Shown: piece after piece, positions 36,809 through 44,915 of the stretch
How the letters are laid out: each line of letters opens with the position of its first letter
Position numbering within the stretch: position 1 is the stretch's first letter
Assembly: GCF_000371965.1 (NCBI RefSeq)
Contig: NZ_AQUO01000001.1
Span: 2,488,001-2,552,000 of the forward strand
Reading direction: 5' to 3'
Length of the DNA: 64,000 bases
Origin: Paracoccus sp. N5
Lineage (GTDB): Bacteria; Pseudomonadota; Alphaproteobacteria; Rhodobacterales; Rhodobacteraceae
Notes under the pieces: model-generated
Databases searched by the model: none
What the model saw: only the letters and a program-made list of their open reading frames with translations
Told to the model about the DNA's origin: nothing
Program-made: the position numbers and the translations under genes

Positions 36809-37282
36809 TCACATGTCCTGTCCGGAGGAGGCCCGGTCCGCAGCGTCGATCTCGCGCACCCGCGTGATATACTCGGACAGCAGCTGTGCCAGAAGCGCGG
36901 GATCGTCCACGTTCATGAAACCCGGAAGGGTAAACCGGATGGCGTCGGCGTTGGACTTCTTCCCGTTCAGGGATTCTGCCAACTCGGCTTCGAGTGCCTC
37001 GATGGATCGGCCCAGCCGATACCAGCGGGATGCGGTTCGTGCCCATCCCGCCTCGGCATCGATAGCGATCAGCTGCGAGGTGGTGATGCTCGTTGTGCCG
37101 AGGAGCGGGTGGTCGGTCACCTCGCCCCACAGCATGATATGACCACCCGGCGAAATCGCTGCTTTCCAGTCGGACAGAACCGGCGCCTGCGCGAGGTCTG
37201 CGTCAGAGGGGCCGACTTCGGCCGCGGCAATGGCGCGCAGCACCTTATCGAACCAGGCGCGGTCGGTGGGCGAGAGTTTCAT
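36809..37282 (-). CDS. uncharacterised 157-residue protein (DUF6634-like)
   Basis: A soluble protein of 157 residues that I place only loosely, near DUF6634: AIAAAEVGPSDADLAQAPVL, then SDWKAAISPGGHIMLWGEVT and a helical tail. The ribosome site GGAGAT precedes ATG 37282 at a good distance. Gene order (AAA-M41 protease, zinc-ribbon protein, this protein, phosphoesterase, ParS-like) with a 1-base gap to the next gene suggests a shared function. I propose no activity. Confidence 0.6.
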   Translation of the reverse strand: MKLSPTDRAWFDKVLRAIAAAEVGPSDADLAQAPVLSDWKAAISPGGHIMLWGEVTDHPLLGTTSITTSQLIAIDAEAGWARTASRWYRLGRSIEALEAELAESLNGKKSNADAIRFTLPGFMNVDDPALLAQLLSEYITRVREIDAADRASSGQDM

Positions 37283-37380
37283 GGTGATATCTCCGTTTCG
37301 ATGGCATGAAGGGGGCGGCTGCGGCGATGCCGCAGACGGAAAAGGATTCAGGGGAAAAGGAGGTGTGTGGCGTTTCGGCG

Positions 37381-37842
37381 CTATCTGTGCCGGGATCCAG
37401 CCTGCTCAATGCAGGGATCGCAACTGGTGGTCAGCCACATATCAACGCTGCGGATGCGGGCGGGGCCGCCGCATCCCTCACAGGTATGAGCGGCCTCGAC
37501 CTGCGCCTTGGCGATGCGGTTCAGGATGCGCTCATTGCTGCCGGTTACGCGAAAGCGCAGCCCGCCGAACTTCTGCTTCACCTGCAGCACCCGAAATGCC
37601 TCGAGGGGCATCTCGTCGAGAATGGCGGCTATAGCGGCGCTGAGACGTTCGATCAGCGGATACCAGCCCGGACCACATTGAAAACCTTCTGAGAGAAAGC
37701 TCGTTGTGCCGTGCGAGTAGATTGAGCCATAGACCTGCGGCCAGTTTTGCATGATCCGCATCGCCGCGCATTTGCTTTCGGGAGTCTGGAGGAACACGGG
37801 GATCTTTGCTGCGGTAACGGGGGCGACATGCGGATCAGCCAT
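37381..37842 (-). CDS. uncharacterised zinc-ribbon protein
   Basis: A 153-residue protein. The first half contains QCGPGWYPLIERLSAAIAA and the middle VKQKFGGLRFRVTGSNERI. The end has CEGCGGPAR and later CDPC, which together could form a zinc ribbon. Its ATG overlaps the end of the AAA-M41 gene by eight bases, so it is translationally coupled to that protease and probably works with it. I do not recognise a named family. Confidence 0.6.
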   Translation of the reverse strand: MADPHVAPVTAAKIPVFLQTPESKCAAMRIMQNWPQVYGSIYSHGTTSFLSEGFQCGPGWYPLIERLSAAIAAILDEMPLEAFRVLQVKQKFGGLRFRVTGSNERILNRIAKAQVEAAHTCEGCGGPARIRSVDMWLTTSCDPCIEQAGSRHR

Positions 37843-39976
37843 CGGTGACCACCATCTCTCCGGTGGGGCCGAAAGGAAGGGCCGGCATCACGACCCGTTG
37901 AGAATATTCGGCAAGTTCCTCTGCTCCCATGGCAAATCGCTCTGCCAGCCGTTCGGCCATCTCGATGATCAGGCCGCGATTTGGGCTCAGAATCATATGT
38001 GCCTGGCGCTCTGCGGCGGAGAGCATTTGCCGGATCCGGGCCTGCAGGGCCTCGGGCAGTGAGAAGAAGTTCTTCGGGTCTGGCGCCGGTGCAAGCCAGA
38101 GCGGGCCGGATGTCCCGAGCCCGAGCGACAACTCCTCAAGCATCAGCCCCATCATGGCCTTGCCCAGGTCGCTGTCGGACGGACCGCCGGCCCCGGCACT
38201 GACATCGCCAAAAATCAGACGCTCCGCTTCACGGCCGGCCAGATCCTTGACGCGGAAAGCATGCAGTTCAGGCGCACACGGCTGGAACGGATACAGATCC
38301 ATACGGAATTCCCCGTGGTCCGCAAAAAGCCGTAGCCCGATCGGTGTTCCCAGTTGCAGCGCGACCGCCACAACAAAATGCCCAACCTCATGCACGGCGA
38401 CCCGGCTGCGCAGCGGCGCATGAAACCCATTCTGGTCTCCTAGCAAGGCCGTTCTGAGGTCGCCCTCGTGAAGCGGTCGTCCGGCCGACCGGGCCGCGGT
38501 GCGGGCCATCCGTAGCGCGGCCGCGCAGTCTGCTCCGGTCTTGCCCGGCACCAGAGAGGTGAGCCTGGTCAGATCGATATCCGGAAGATCGCCACCCAGA
38601 TGCTGACGGAGTATGGTGGCGAGTTCCGATGTGGTTGGAAGCCCGATCCGGATGTGCTGATCAAAGCGACCGGATCGGATGACCGCCGGGTCTACCTGCT
38701 CGGGATGGTTGCAGGCCGCCAGAACGACCACGCCCTCACGACCGGCGACCCCATCCAACTGCTCCAGCAGGGCCGCGGTCACCTTTTCAGAGTAGGATGA
38801 GCCGTGATCGTCGCGATAGGTGCGTGTCCTGAAAGCATCGATCTCATCGATGAACAGGATGCATGGGGCTGCCTCAGTCGCCTCGAGGAATGTGCTATTC
38901 ATCGCCTTCAGCATGGTGCCCAGATGCCCGTCTTTGTAACGCTGCCAGATGGCGTAGCTGCCCGAGACGAAGGAGATACCGGCCTCGTTGGCCATGGCTC
39001 GTGCCAGCAGAGTCTTGCCGGTGCCGGGCTCTCCGGACAGCAAGAGGCCCCTACAGATCTCAGTCCATGATAGAGTGCCCTTTGACCAGGCCTGAAGGTC
39101 TTGAACGATTTGCGCCGCCAGGCCTGTTGCAGCGCCTAGTCCCACGATAGAGGAAAGCGGCGGCACGTCCGATAGCTGTTTTGACGGCCCGACCTTAGGG
39201 GAAGTGAGCCGGATGAGCGTCCGGATCGCGCCGTTTGCGGTTGAGGCGCGCATGGCCGCAACGATCTGTGCGCCGGACAACTGACGCAGCAGCTCTTCAG
39301 CCGGCAGGCGCTTTTCGATGGCTGCCATCGCGGACGGGCTGGAGCCGACCCGCGGGTAGCACCATGCGATCATCCAGCAGATCCGTTCTTTGCCGGGCGA
39401 CGCATCGGAGATGACCAGCGGATCCAGCGCCTGGATCATGTCTGAAAGCTGGTCCGGATTCCCTAAGAGGATCAACGGTAGATCGTCAGCGGCCAGTTGC
39501 GAGGCTTCAATCCTGTCCGGGGTGCGGTGGATCCGAATTTGCTCGTGATGATCACTGGCCGGGTCTGCCAGGATCCAGTCGGGGCAAAGCGCACGTATGA
39601 ACACCGTTTCTATCTCATGCGGCACAAGACGCAGCCCCACGATAGAAATCGCCCCACGCTGCAGCATCCGTCCCAGACGGGTCTCGGTGCCGATTGCGTC
39701 GGCCAATGTCAGGGCTGCATAGAGCAGCGACGGGTTCGGGCGCTTTTGGCCGCGGAGGATCCCAAAGCCCGGAGGGATCGGCCCGTTCCTGAAAAGCTGT
39801 CTGGCCTCATTACGGACTGCATCCGCGCGCTCCGTCTGCCTGGCCAGAGACGATAGAGCTCCCGTCTCATAGCCCGCTTTGGCGGGCGCTGACCCGAGCT
39901 GCGTGGCGGCGCGCAGCATCAGGTGCGACGGGTGGAGGGGCGGTGTTGGTGGCGGCGAAGATGTATGATGGCGCAT
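37835..39976 (-). CDS. soluble AAA-M41 (FtsH-like) protease
   Basis: A 713-residue protein with no transmembrane helix and no signal peptide, unlike FtsH, so cytosolic. Residues 1-270 are unlike FtsH. The AAA domain follows: Walker A SGEPGTGKTLLARA (about residue 322), Walker B CILFIDEIDAF, and the second region of homology RFDQHIRIGLP. The M41 metalloprotease domain has HEVGH at 529-533 and a late acidic ligand in GGPSDSDLGK. ATP-driven unfolding and proteolysis of a cytosolic target is expected. It leads a five-gene operon; its target is unknown. Confidence 0.85.
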   Translation of the reverse strand: MRHHTSSPPPTPPLHPSHLMLRAATQLGSAPAKAGYETGALSSLARQTERADAVRNEARQLFRNGPIPPGFGILRGQKRPNPSLLYAALTLADAIGTETRLGRMLQRGAISIVGLRLVPHEIETVFIRALCPDWILADPASDHHEQIRIHRTPDRIEASQLAADDLPLILLGNPDQLSDMIQALDPLVISDASPGKERICWMIAWCYPRVGSSPSAMAAIEKRLPAEELLRQLSGAQIVAAMRASTANGAIRTLIRLTSPKVGPSKQLSDVPPLSSIVGLGAATGLAAQIVQDLQAWSKGTLSWTEICRGLLLSGEPGTGKTLLARAMANEAGISFVSGSYAIWQRYKDGHLGTMLKAMNSTFLEATEAAPCILFIDEIDAFRTRTYRDDHGSSYSEKVTAALLEQLDGVAGREGVVVLAACNHPEQVDPAVIRSGRFDQHIRIGLPTTSELATILRQHLGGDLPDIDLTRLTSLVPGKTGADCAAALRMARTAARSAGRPLHEGDLRTALLGDQNGFHAPLRSRVAVHEVGHFVVAVALQLGTPIGLRLFADHGEFRMDLYPFQPCAPELHAFRVKDLAGREAERLIFGDVSAGAGGPSDSDLGKAMMGLMLEELSLGLGTSGPLWLAPAPDPKNFFSLPEALQARIRQMLSAAERQAHMILSPNRGLIIEMAERLAERFAMGAEELAEYSQRVVMPALPFGPTGEMVVTDG

Positions 39977-40836
39977 GAGGGTTCCCGGTCGAGCGTATCC
40001 GTTCCGGGCAGAAATTCTGCCCGGGTATTTTGATTCTGTGAAAAAGGAAATGAATTGCTCCGATGCGAAATGGAGCGTCAGTGTTCGTAGGTTTGGGGGC
40101 GTTTGCCTTGGCTTCAGGCGGGGATTGTTATGTCTTGATCGCGTGGCTTCATTTGCATCCTGTTGCTGCTATGCGCCCAAGTCGGCGCAGTGAGTTTTGC
40201 CAGAATTCGGTTGATTCAAATTGGAACGTATTGGCAAATTGATCTGGTCGTCAACAGGATTTTGACTGGCGAACGAAACTTAACCACATGAAATAACAAC
40301 ATAATTTTATAATTCGCAAACCAGAGGCCTGAAGGCGGTGCATGCTGAATTTTTTCGCACATGGGCGGGCGGTATAATTATCTCAAGGGATTTTTGTTAA
40401 ATGAACGGCTCAATTATTTTTCACATAAGAGCATATGGCGCTATTGGTCGGTTTCTCGATGTTTATTATTTTGACGCTTGAGTTTTTCGCATACGCAAGG
40501 TCCTATTTGAGCCTGTTTTTATTATTGAATCCGGCGCCGGTCGTAAAATGGCTTTCAGTAGGAAAACGCGAAAATAGAAAATGCATATCTGTTTCGCATT
40601 GGTAGCCGGGCGCGGAGCGTCCCCCTTGCGCCCGTTGGCTCAATCGAATTCCGGTAACGGGTTTCGCATTTTCGCATACGGGTTCGACCTTGCTCTGTCG
40701 AAGGACCTGATGCGGTGCCGCATGATGAGGGACGGCCAAGGGGGGGGCTGGTAGTGCCGGATGCCTCGATTAGCGAGGTAGGCGGGCATCGGTGTTGAGG
40801 GCTGCGGGAGAAGCCCGATTCACATAACGCGAAAGC

Positions 40837-41074
40837 GTAACACCGGCGGCGTTACGCGTAACCGGATGATTATTAATGGGAAATCGGAAATGTAACGCTG
40901 TTACGCCTGTAACGGCGGGGGAATGTGTTTACGTATGCGTGCGTATGTGTGTGCGTATACGTCTATATATATTTATTTATTTCTTGTAACATACAAACAA
41001 ACACCCTTTTCTCTAAGAAGAATCAGGCACTTAGGGGCGTTACACGTCCTGTAACGTCGGCGTAACGGCGTTAC
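40837..41074. repeat. GTAAC/GTTAC repeat cluster
   Basis: Seven GTAAC and four GTTAC in 238 bp. They pair into inverted arrangements: 40837-40855 (GTAAC..GTTAC), 40892-40904 (GTAACGCTGTTAC), 41039-41055 (GTTAC..GTAAC), and 41062-41074 (GTAACGGCGTTAC, a palindrome around one central base). They could be operator sites for a regulator or iteron-like sites. Confidence 0.8.
40930..40980. other. alternating purine-pyrimidine stretch followed by AT-rich DNA
   Basis: 32 consecutive alternating bases (40930-40961, ACGTATGCGTGC and on) are followed by CTATATATATTTATTTATT. Alternating DNA of this kind can take Z form, and the AT-rich tail would unwind easily. Confidence 0.7.
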
Positions 41075-41203
41075 ATCTTTGATATTTCACGCATTTTTGG
41101 ATTTGACGCGCCGAATGGCTCTCGGGGCAGGCTGCAACGCTCCCCCTCGGGCAGGCGTGTCTAGGATCGCCAAAGCGAAGTTGCTTTCGAGTTTTCACAA
41201 ACT

Positions 41204-41226
41204 TGAGGTTATCCACATTCCTGGAT
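41204..41226 (+). repeat. 23-bp repeat with DnaA box, left copy
   Basis: TGAGGTTATCCACATT, one variable base, CTGGAT. It contains a perfect DnaA box TTATCCACA (41209-41217). The same 23 bp with one mismatch recurs at 50035-50057, on the other side of the restriction operon. Confidence 0.85.
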
Positions 41227-41297
41227 GGCGCCGCGCTTGTCTGATTCGCATCATCTCGCTATGATCTTGGAAGTAGGCCAGAAATCGGAAATACTTT

Positions 41298-42869
41298 ATG
41301 ACGGACGAGCAGAAGAAGAAGCTGGAACAACAGCTCTGGGCTATCGCCAACACGCTGCGCGGCAAGATGGGCGCGGACGAGTTCCGGGATTACATCCTGG
41401 GCTTCATCTTCTACAAATACCTGTCCGAGCGGATGCACCTTTACGCGAACCGGATCCTGTCTGAGGGGCTGGAGCCGGGCGAGACCGCGCCGGACTACGC
41501 CACCGTCAAGGCGGACAGCATCAACGGTATGGACATCATCGCCGCTGTGCGGGAGGCCTCGGTAGAGGCCCTCGGCTATTTTCTGAAGCCGGGCGAGCTC
41601 TTCAGCGACATCGCCCGACGGGGCGCGCAGGGCGAGTTTATCCTGGGCGAGCTGACCGCGATCCTCGCCAATATCGAACGTTCCACCATGGGCTCCGCCT
41701 CCGAAGATGACTTCGGTAACCTGTTCGAGGACATGGACTTGACCTCGACCAAGCTCGGCCGGACCGAGGAGGCCAAGAACGACCTGATCGCCAAGGTGCT
41801 CGTCCATCTGGACGGCATCGACTTCCGGCTGGACGATGCGGGTGCGGACATCCTGGGAGATGCCTATGAATATCTGATCGGTCAGTTCGCCAGCGGCGCC
41901 GGCAAGAAGGCGGGAGAGTTCTACACTCCGCAGGAGGTTTCCACCATCCTTGCCCGGATCGTCACCACCGGCAAGGAACGGCTGAAATCCGTTTATGACC
42001 CCACCTGCGGTTCCGGCTCCCTGCTCTTGCGCGTTGCCAAGGAGGTGCGGGAGGTAGCGGACTTCTACGGCCAGGAGATGAACCGCACCACCTACAACCT
42101 GGCGCGGATGAACATGATTCTGCACGGGGTCCACTACAGCCGCTTCGATATCCAGCAGGAGGACACACTCGAACATCCAGCCCACGAGGGTCAGCTGTTC
42201 GAGGCGATCGTGGCGAACCCGCCGTTCTCGGCGAAATGGTCGGCACGGCCGATTTTCCTGCAGGATGACCGGTTCGCGCCCTATGGGCGGCTGGCCCCGG
42301 CGTCAAAGGCGGATTTTGCATTTGTTCAGCACATGCTGGCGCATCTGGACGACAACGGCACCATGGCGGTGGTGCTGCCGCATGGGGCGCTGTTCCGGGG
42401 CGGGGCCGAGGGCGCGATCCGCGAATTTATCATCCGTGAGAAGAACTGGCTGGATGCGGTGATCGGGTTGCCCGCGAATATTTTCTACGGCACCACGATC
42501 CCGACCTGCATTATGGTGTTCAAAAAATGCCGCGAGACGGACGAGGTGCTGTTTGTCGATGCATCCTCCTGCTTCGAGAAGGCCAAGAACCAGAATTACC
42601 TGCGCACACAGGACATCGACCGGATCGTCGAGGCATATCGCAGCCGGGCCGAGGTCGAACGCTTTGCGCATAATGCGCCGCGCGCCGAGATCGCGGGGAA
42701 GGACTGGAACCTGAACATCCCGCGGTATGTGGAGACCTTCCAGGCAGAGGCGCCGATCGACCTGGCCGCGGTGACGGCGGATCTGAAGGCGGTCGATGCG
42801 GAGATGGAGGGCGTCGACGCGAAGCTACGTGCCTTCTGCGCCGAGCTGGGGCTGGAGGCGCCGGTATGA
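41298..42869 (+). CDS. hsdM: type I restriction-modification DNA methyltransferase HsdM
   Basis: A 523-residue N6-adenine methyltransferase subunit of a type I R-M system; with HsdS it methylates the target sequence. An N-terminal helical HsdM domain (LEQQLWAIANTLRGKMGADE) is followed by the catalytic domain, with the SAM-binding DPTCGSGSLLLRVAKE and NPPFSAKW (the N-P-P-F motif). The C-terminus is coiled. The stop overlaps hsdS (ATGA). Length and order fit the type IC-like class. Confidence 0.96.
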   Translation: MTDEQKKKLEQQLWAIANTLRGKMGADEFRDYILGFIFYKYLSERMHLYANRILSEGLEPGETAPDYATVKADSINGMDIIAAVREASVEALGYFLKPGELFSDIARRGAQGEFILGELTAILANIERSTMGSASEDDFGNLFEDMDLTSTKLGRTEEAKNDLIAKVLVHLDGIDFRLDDAGADILGDAYEYLIGQFASGAGKKAGEFYTPQEVSTILARIVTTGKERLKSVYDPTCGSGSLLLRVAKEVREVADFYGQEMNRTTYNLARMNMILHGVHYSRFDIQQEDTLEHPAHEGQLFEAIVANPPFSAKWSARPIFLQDDRFAPYGRLAPASKADFAFVQHMLAHLDDNGTMAVVLPHGALFRGGAEGAIREFIIREKNWLDAVIGLPANIFYGTTIPTCIMVFKKCRETDEVLFVDASSCFEKAKNQNYLRTQDIDRIVEAYRSRAEVERFAHNAPRAEIAGKDWNLNIPRYVETFQAEAPIDLAAVTADLKAVDAEMEGVDAKLRAFCAELGLEAPV

Positions 42870-44077
42870 GCGGGGCCATGGTGCCGCAGTTGCGGTTTCC
42901 GGGGTTCGCGGAGGGATGGCCCATAGAACCGCTGGGACCGCGCACCACCAAAGTGGGAAGTGGGGTCACGCCGAAAGGCGGGGCCGCCTCGTATCTATCG
43001 GAAGGGATACCGCTGATCCGTAGCCAGAATGTCCGAGATGGCAGGCTTGAACTGGATGACGTGGCATATATCGCCGAGGCAACCCATGCGCGAATGTCGG
43101 GCACTCATGTTATGCCCGACGACATTCTTCTGAACATCACCGGCGCATCTATTGGGCGCAGCTGCATCGTTCCCGATCACGTCGGCCCAGCCAACGTCAA
43201 CCAGCACGTTTGCATAATTCGTCTCGACGCCAAAGACAGTCCGGCCTTCATCCAGCAGTATCTTGCTTCCCCAAGAGGGCAGAAGCAGATTGATGATCTG
43301 CAGGGTGGGAGCGGCCGCGAAGGTCTGAACTTTGAGAACATTCGAAGCTTCAGAATTCCGTTTCCTCTTCTCGCCGAACAGCAAAAGATCGCCGATTTCC
43401 TCGGCACGGTGGACGCCAAACTTGACGCCCTGCGGCGGAAGAAATCAGGGCTTGAGGCGTTCAAATCCGGCCTGATGCAGCGCCTGTTTTCCCAGGAGCT
43501 TCGCTTTACCCGCGATAATGGGACGGAGTTTCCGGAGTGGAATCAGGTGTCATTTGCTGAAATTGCAGAGCGTTCTTCTGATAAGCTCGACCCGCGTAAC
43601 GTCCATGAAGGAATGCCGGTCATTGACCTGGAAAACATCGAATCCGGAACAGGCCGGATCATTCACGCTGGCCAGTCGGATGAAAGCGCCAGCCTGAAAT
43701 CGGTCTTCCGGACAGGGGAGGTGCTGTTCGGAAAATTGCGTCCCTACTTGCGTAAATTTGCGCAACCCGATTTCGAAGGCTGCTGTTCCTCCGAAATCTG
43801 GGTCTTGCGTGGAAAGCGCGTGAGTAATGATTTCCTGTTCCATCTGATCCAGAGTAGCAGGTTCATGGAACTGGCAACAATCTCGTCCGGATCGAAGATG
43901 CCCCGGGCGGATTGGTCGATCATTTCCAGTGCGGAATTTGATGTTCCCCACCCCGACGAGCAACGCAAGATCGCCGATGCCCTCTCGGCTATGGACGCCA
44001 AGATCGCCGCCGTTGCCAACCAGATCACCCATATGGAGACCTTCAAGAAGGGCCTACTGCAACAGATGTTCGTGTGA
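42866..44077 (+). CDS. hsdS: type I restriction-modification specificity subunit HsdS
   Basis: A 403-residue HsdS with two target-recognition domains (about residues 5-150 and 215-350). Each is followed by a conserved helical spacer: LAEQQKIADFLGTVDAKLDAL and DEQRKIADALSAMDAKIAAV. The N-terminus LRFPGFAEGW is typical. The second half is complete, so the specificity is bipartite, but the sequence recognised cannot be read from this. Confidence 0.95.
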   Translation: MSGAMVPQLRFPGFAEGWPIEPLGPRTTKVGSGVTPKGGAASYLSEGIPLIRSQNVRDGRLELDDVAYIAEATHARMSGTHVMPDDILLNITGASIGRSCIVPDHVGPANVNQHVCIIRLDAKDSPAFIQQYLASPRGQKQIDDLQGGSGREGLNFENIRSFRIPFPLLAEQQKIADFLGTVDAKLDALRRKKSGLEAFKSGLMQRLFSQELRFTRDNGTEFPEWNQVSFAEIAERSSDKLDPRNVHEGMPVIDLENIESGTGRIIHAGQSDESASLKSVFRTGEVLFGKLRPYLRKFAQPDFEGCCSSEIWVLRGKRVSNDFLFHLIQSSRFMELATISSGSKMPRADWSIISSAEFDVPHPDEQRKIADALSAMDAKIAAVANQITHMETFKKGLLQQMFV

Positions 44078-44082
44078 GCGCC

Positions 44083-44790
44083 ATGGATTACATCAAGGAA
44101 AATTTCGATATTTCCGACCATCAGCGCCGGGTTTCGCTCTGGGCGCTCGACAACTTCGGGCGCGCCGCCCGGTATGATGAGGTGGATGGGGTCAAGATCG
44201 ACAATCCCATCGAAATCGCCTCGAAGTTTCAGGCAAGCCCCGAACAGGCCTGCGATCTCTGGGCTCGAATGATCCGTCACGCCTACTCCCGGCATTCGGT
44301 CTTCAATGGCGATGTCATGGTGATGAAAGAGGCCGGCAAGGTATATCAGAAAGATTTCGACCGTTTCGAACCGGCGGCGGGCGAGGTGATTGCCGGTGAG
44401 ATCATCGAACTATGGCCCCGGTTCACTGGTCACCCCGTTGTCCTGTGCCTTTTTGAAGGGATGAACCCCAAGGACGGCCTGTTGGTCCTTGATGAGGATC
44501 CGGAAGCCGCCGCTCTCCTGCGGCAGATCAGTGACGATTCAATCCGTCGGATTCTTCTCGCCATTCGTGAAGGCCGGGATCGGTCATATGACTTCTGGCG
44601 TCGGGCTCTGTGCGATGCAGAGCCGCTCACCGAGGAACGGATCGCCGCTATCCGGAAGGAATTCGATCATTCTGGCTCAGCTCGCGACCTGATTGCGATG
44701 ATCAGATCCTGTCTGGAAGGCAGAAGGCGCATAAGCCCGATCGGCGCGGCCTACGTCCGCCAGAAGCTAGAAGCCATCAAGGCGGCATGA
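44083..44790 (+). CDS. uncharacterised protein between hsdS and hsdR
   Basis: A 235-residue soluble protein (if started at ATG 44083; a GTG at 44074 overlapping the hsdS stop is also possible). It opens MDYIKENFDISDHQRRVSLW, and I see no family. The gene is coupled to hsdS and followed by a 125-bp gap with an inverted repeat, so it belongs to the R-M operon. It could be an anti-restriction or regulatory accessory, or a nuclease partner; nothing in the motifs decides. Confidence 0.6.
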   Translation: MDYIKENFDISDHQRRVSLWALDNFGRAARYDEVDGVKIDNPIEIASKFQASPEQACDLWARMIRHAYSRHSVFNGDVMVMKEAGKVYQKDFDRFEPAAGEVIAGEIIELWPRFTGHPVVLCLFEGMNPKDGLLVLDEDPEAAALLRQISDDSIRRILLAIREGRDRSYDFWRRALCDAEPLTEERIAAIRKEFDHSGSARDLIAMIRSCLEGRRRISPIGAAYVRQKLEAIKAA

Positions 44791-44815
44791 TGATCCCCGC
44801 CGCTTCGTCACAACG

Positions 44816-44842
44816 CAGTTGTCAAGGATTCCATGACAACTG
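44816..44842. repeat. 9-bp inverted repeat upstream of hsdR
   Basis: CAGTTGTCA (44816-44824) and TGACAACTG (44834-44842), a perfect pair with a 9-bp spacer. It lies in the 125-bp gap before hsdR. An operator or an attenuating hairpin is possible. Confidence 0.65.
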
Positions 44843-44915
44843 CCAATCCTCGGACGGGCAACCTGTAACGATCCCTTACAAGTTCGCCCCTTTGCCAGAA
44901 TGAGTGTTTGATCCC

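Larger units (their letters stand above)
39977..41297. other. 1.3-kb noncoding, repeat-rich divergent region
   Basis: Between the divergent AAA-M41 operon and the type I restriction operon. No convincing gene; a 78-codon minus frame at 40503-40739 has no ribosome site and no family. It holds TTTTCGCATAC (40484 and 40669) and TTTCGCAT (40592, 40662), eleven GTAAC/GTTAC motifs, alternating purine-pyrimidine DNA, AT-rich DNA and a DnaA box. The parts are listed separately. Confidence 0.7.

Noticed and set aside
40501..40739. 78-residue minus-strand gene in the repeat-rich gap
   Set aside because: No ribosome site, no family, and it lies across repeat motifs; more likely noncoding.
40837..41074. 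CRISPR array
   Set aside because: The GTAAC motifs are only 5-13 bp, irregularly spaced and inverted. No regular repeat-spacer structure or cas gene is present anywhere in the window.
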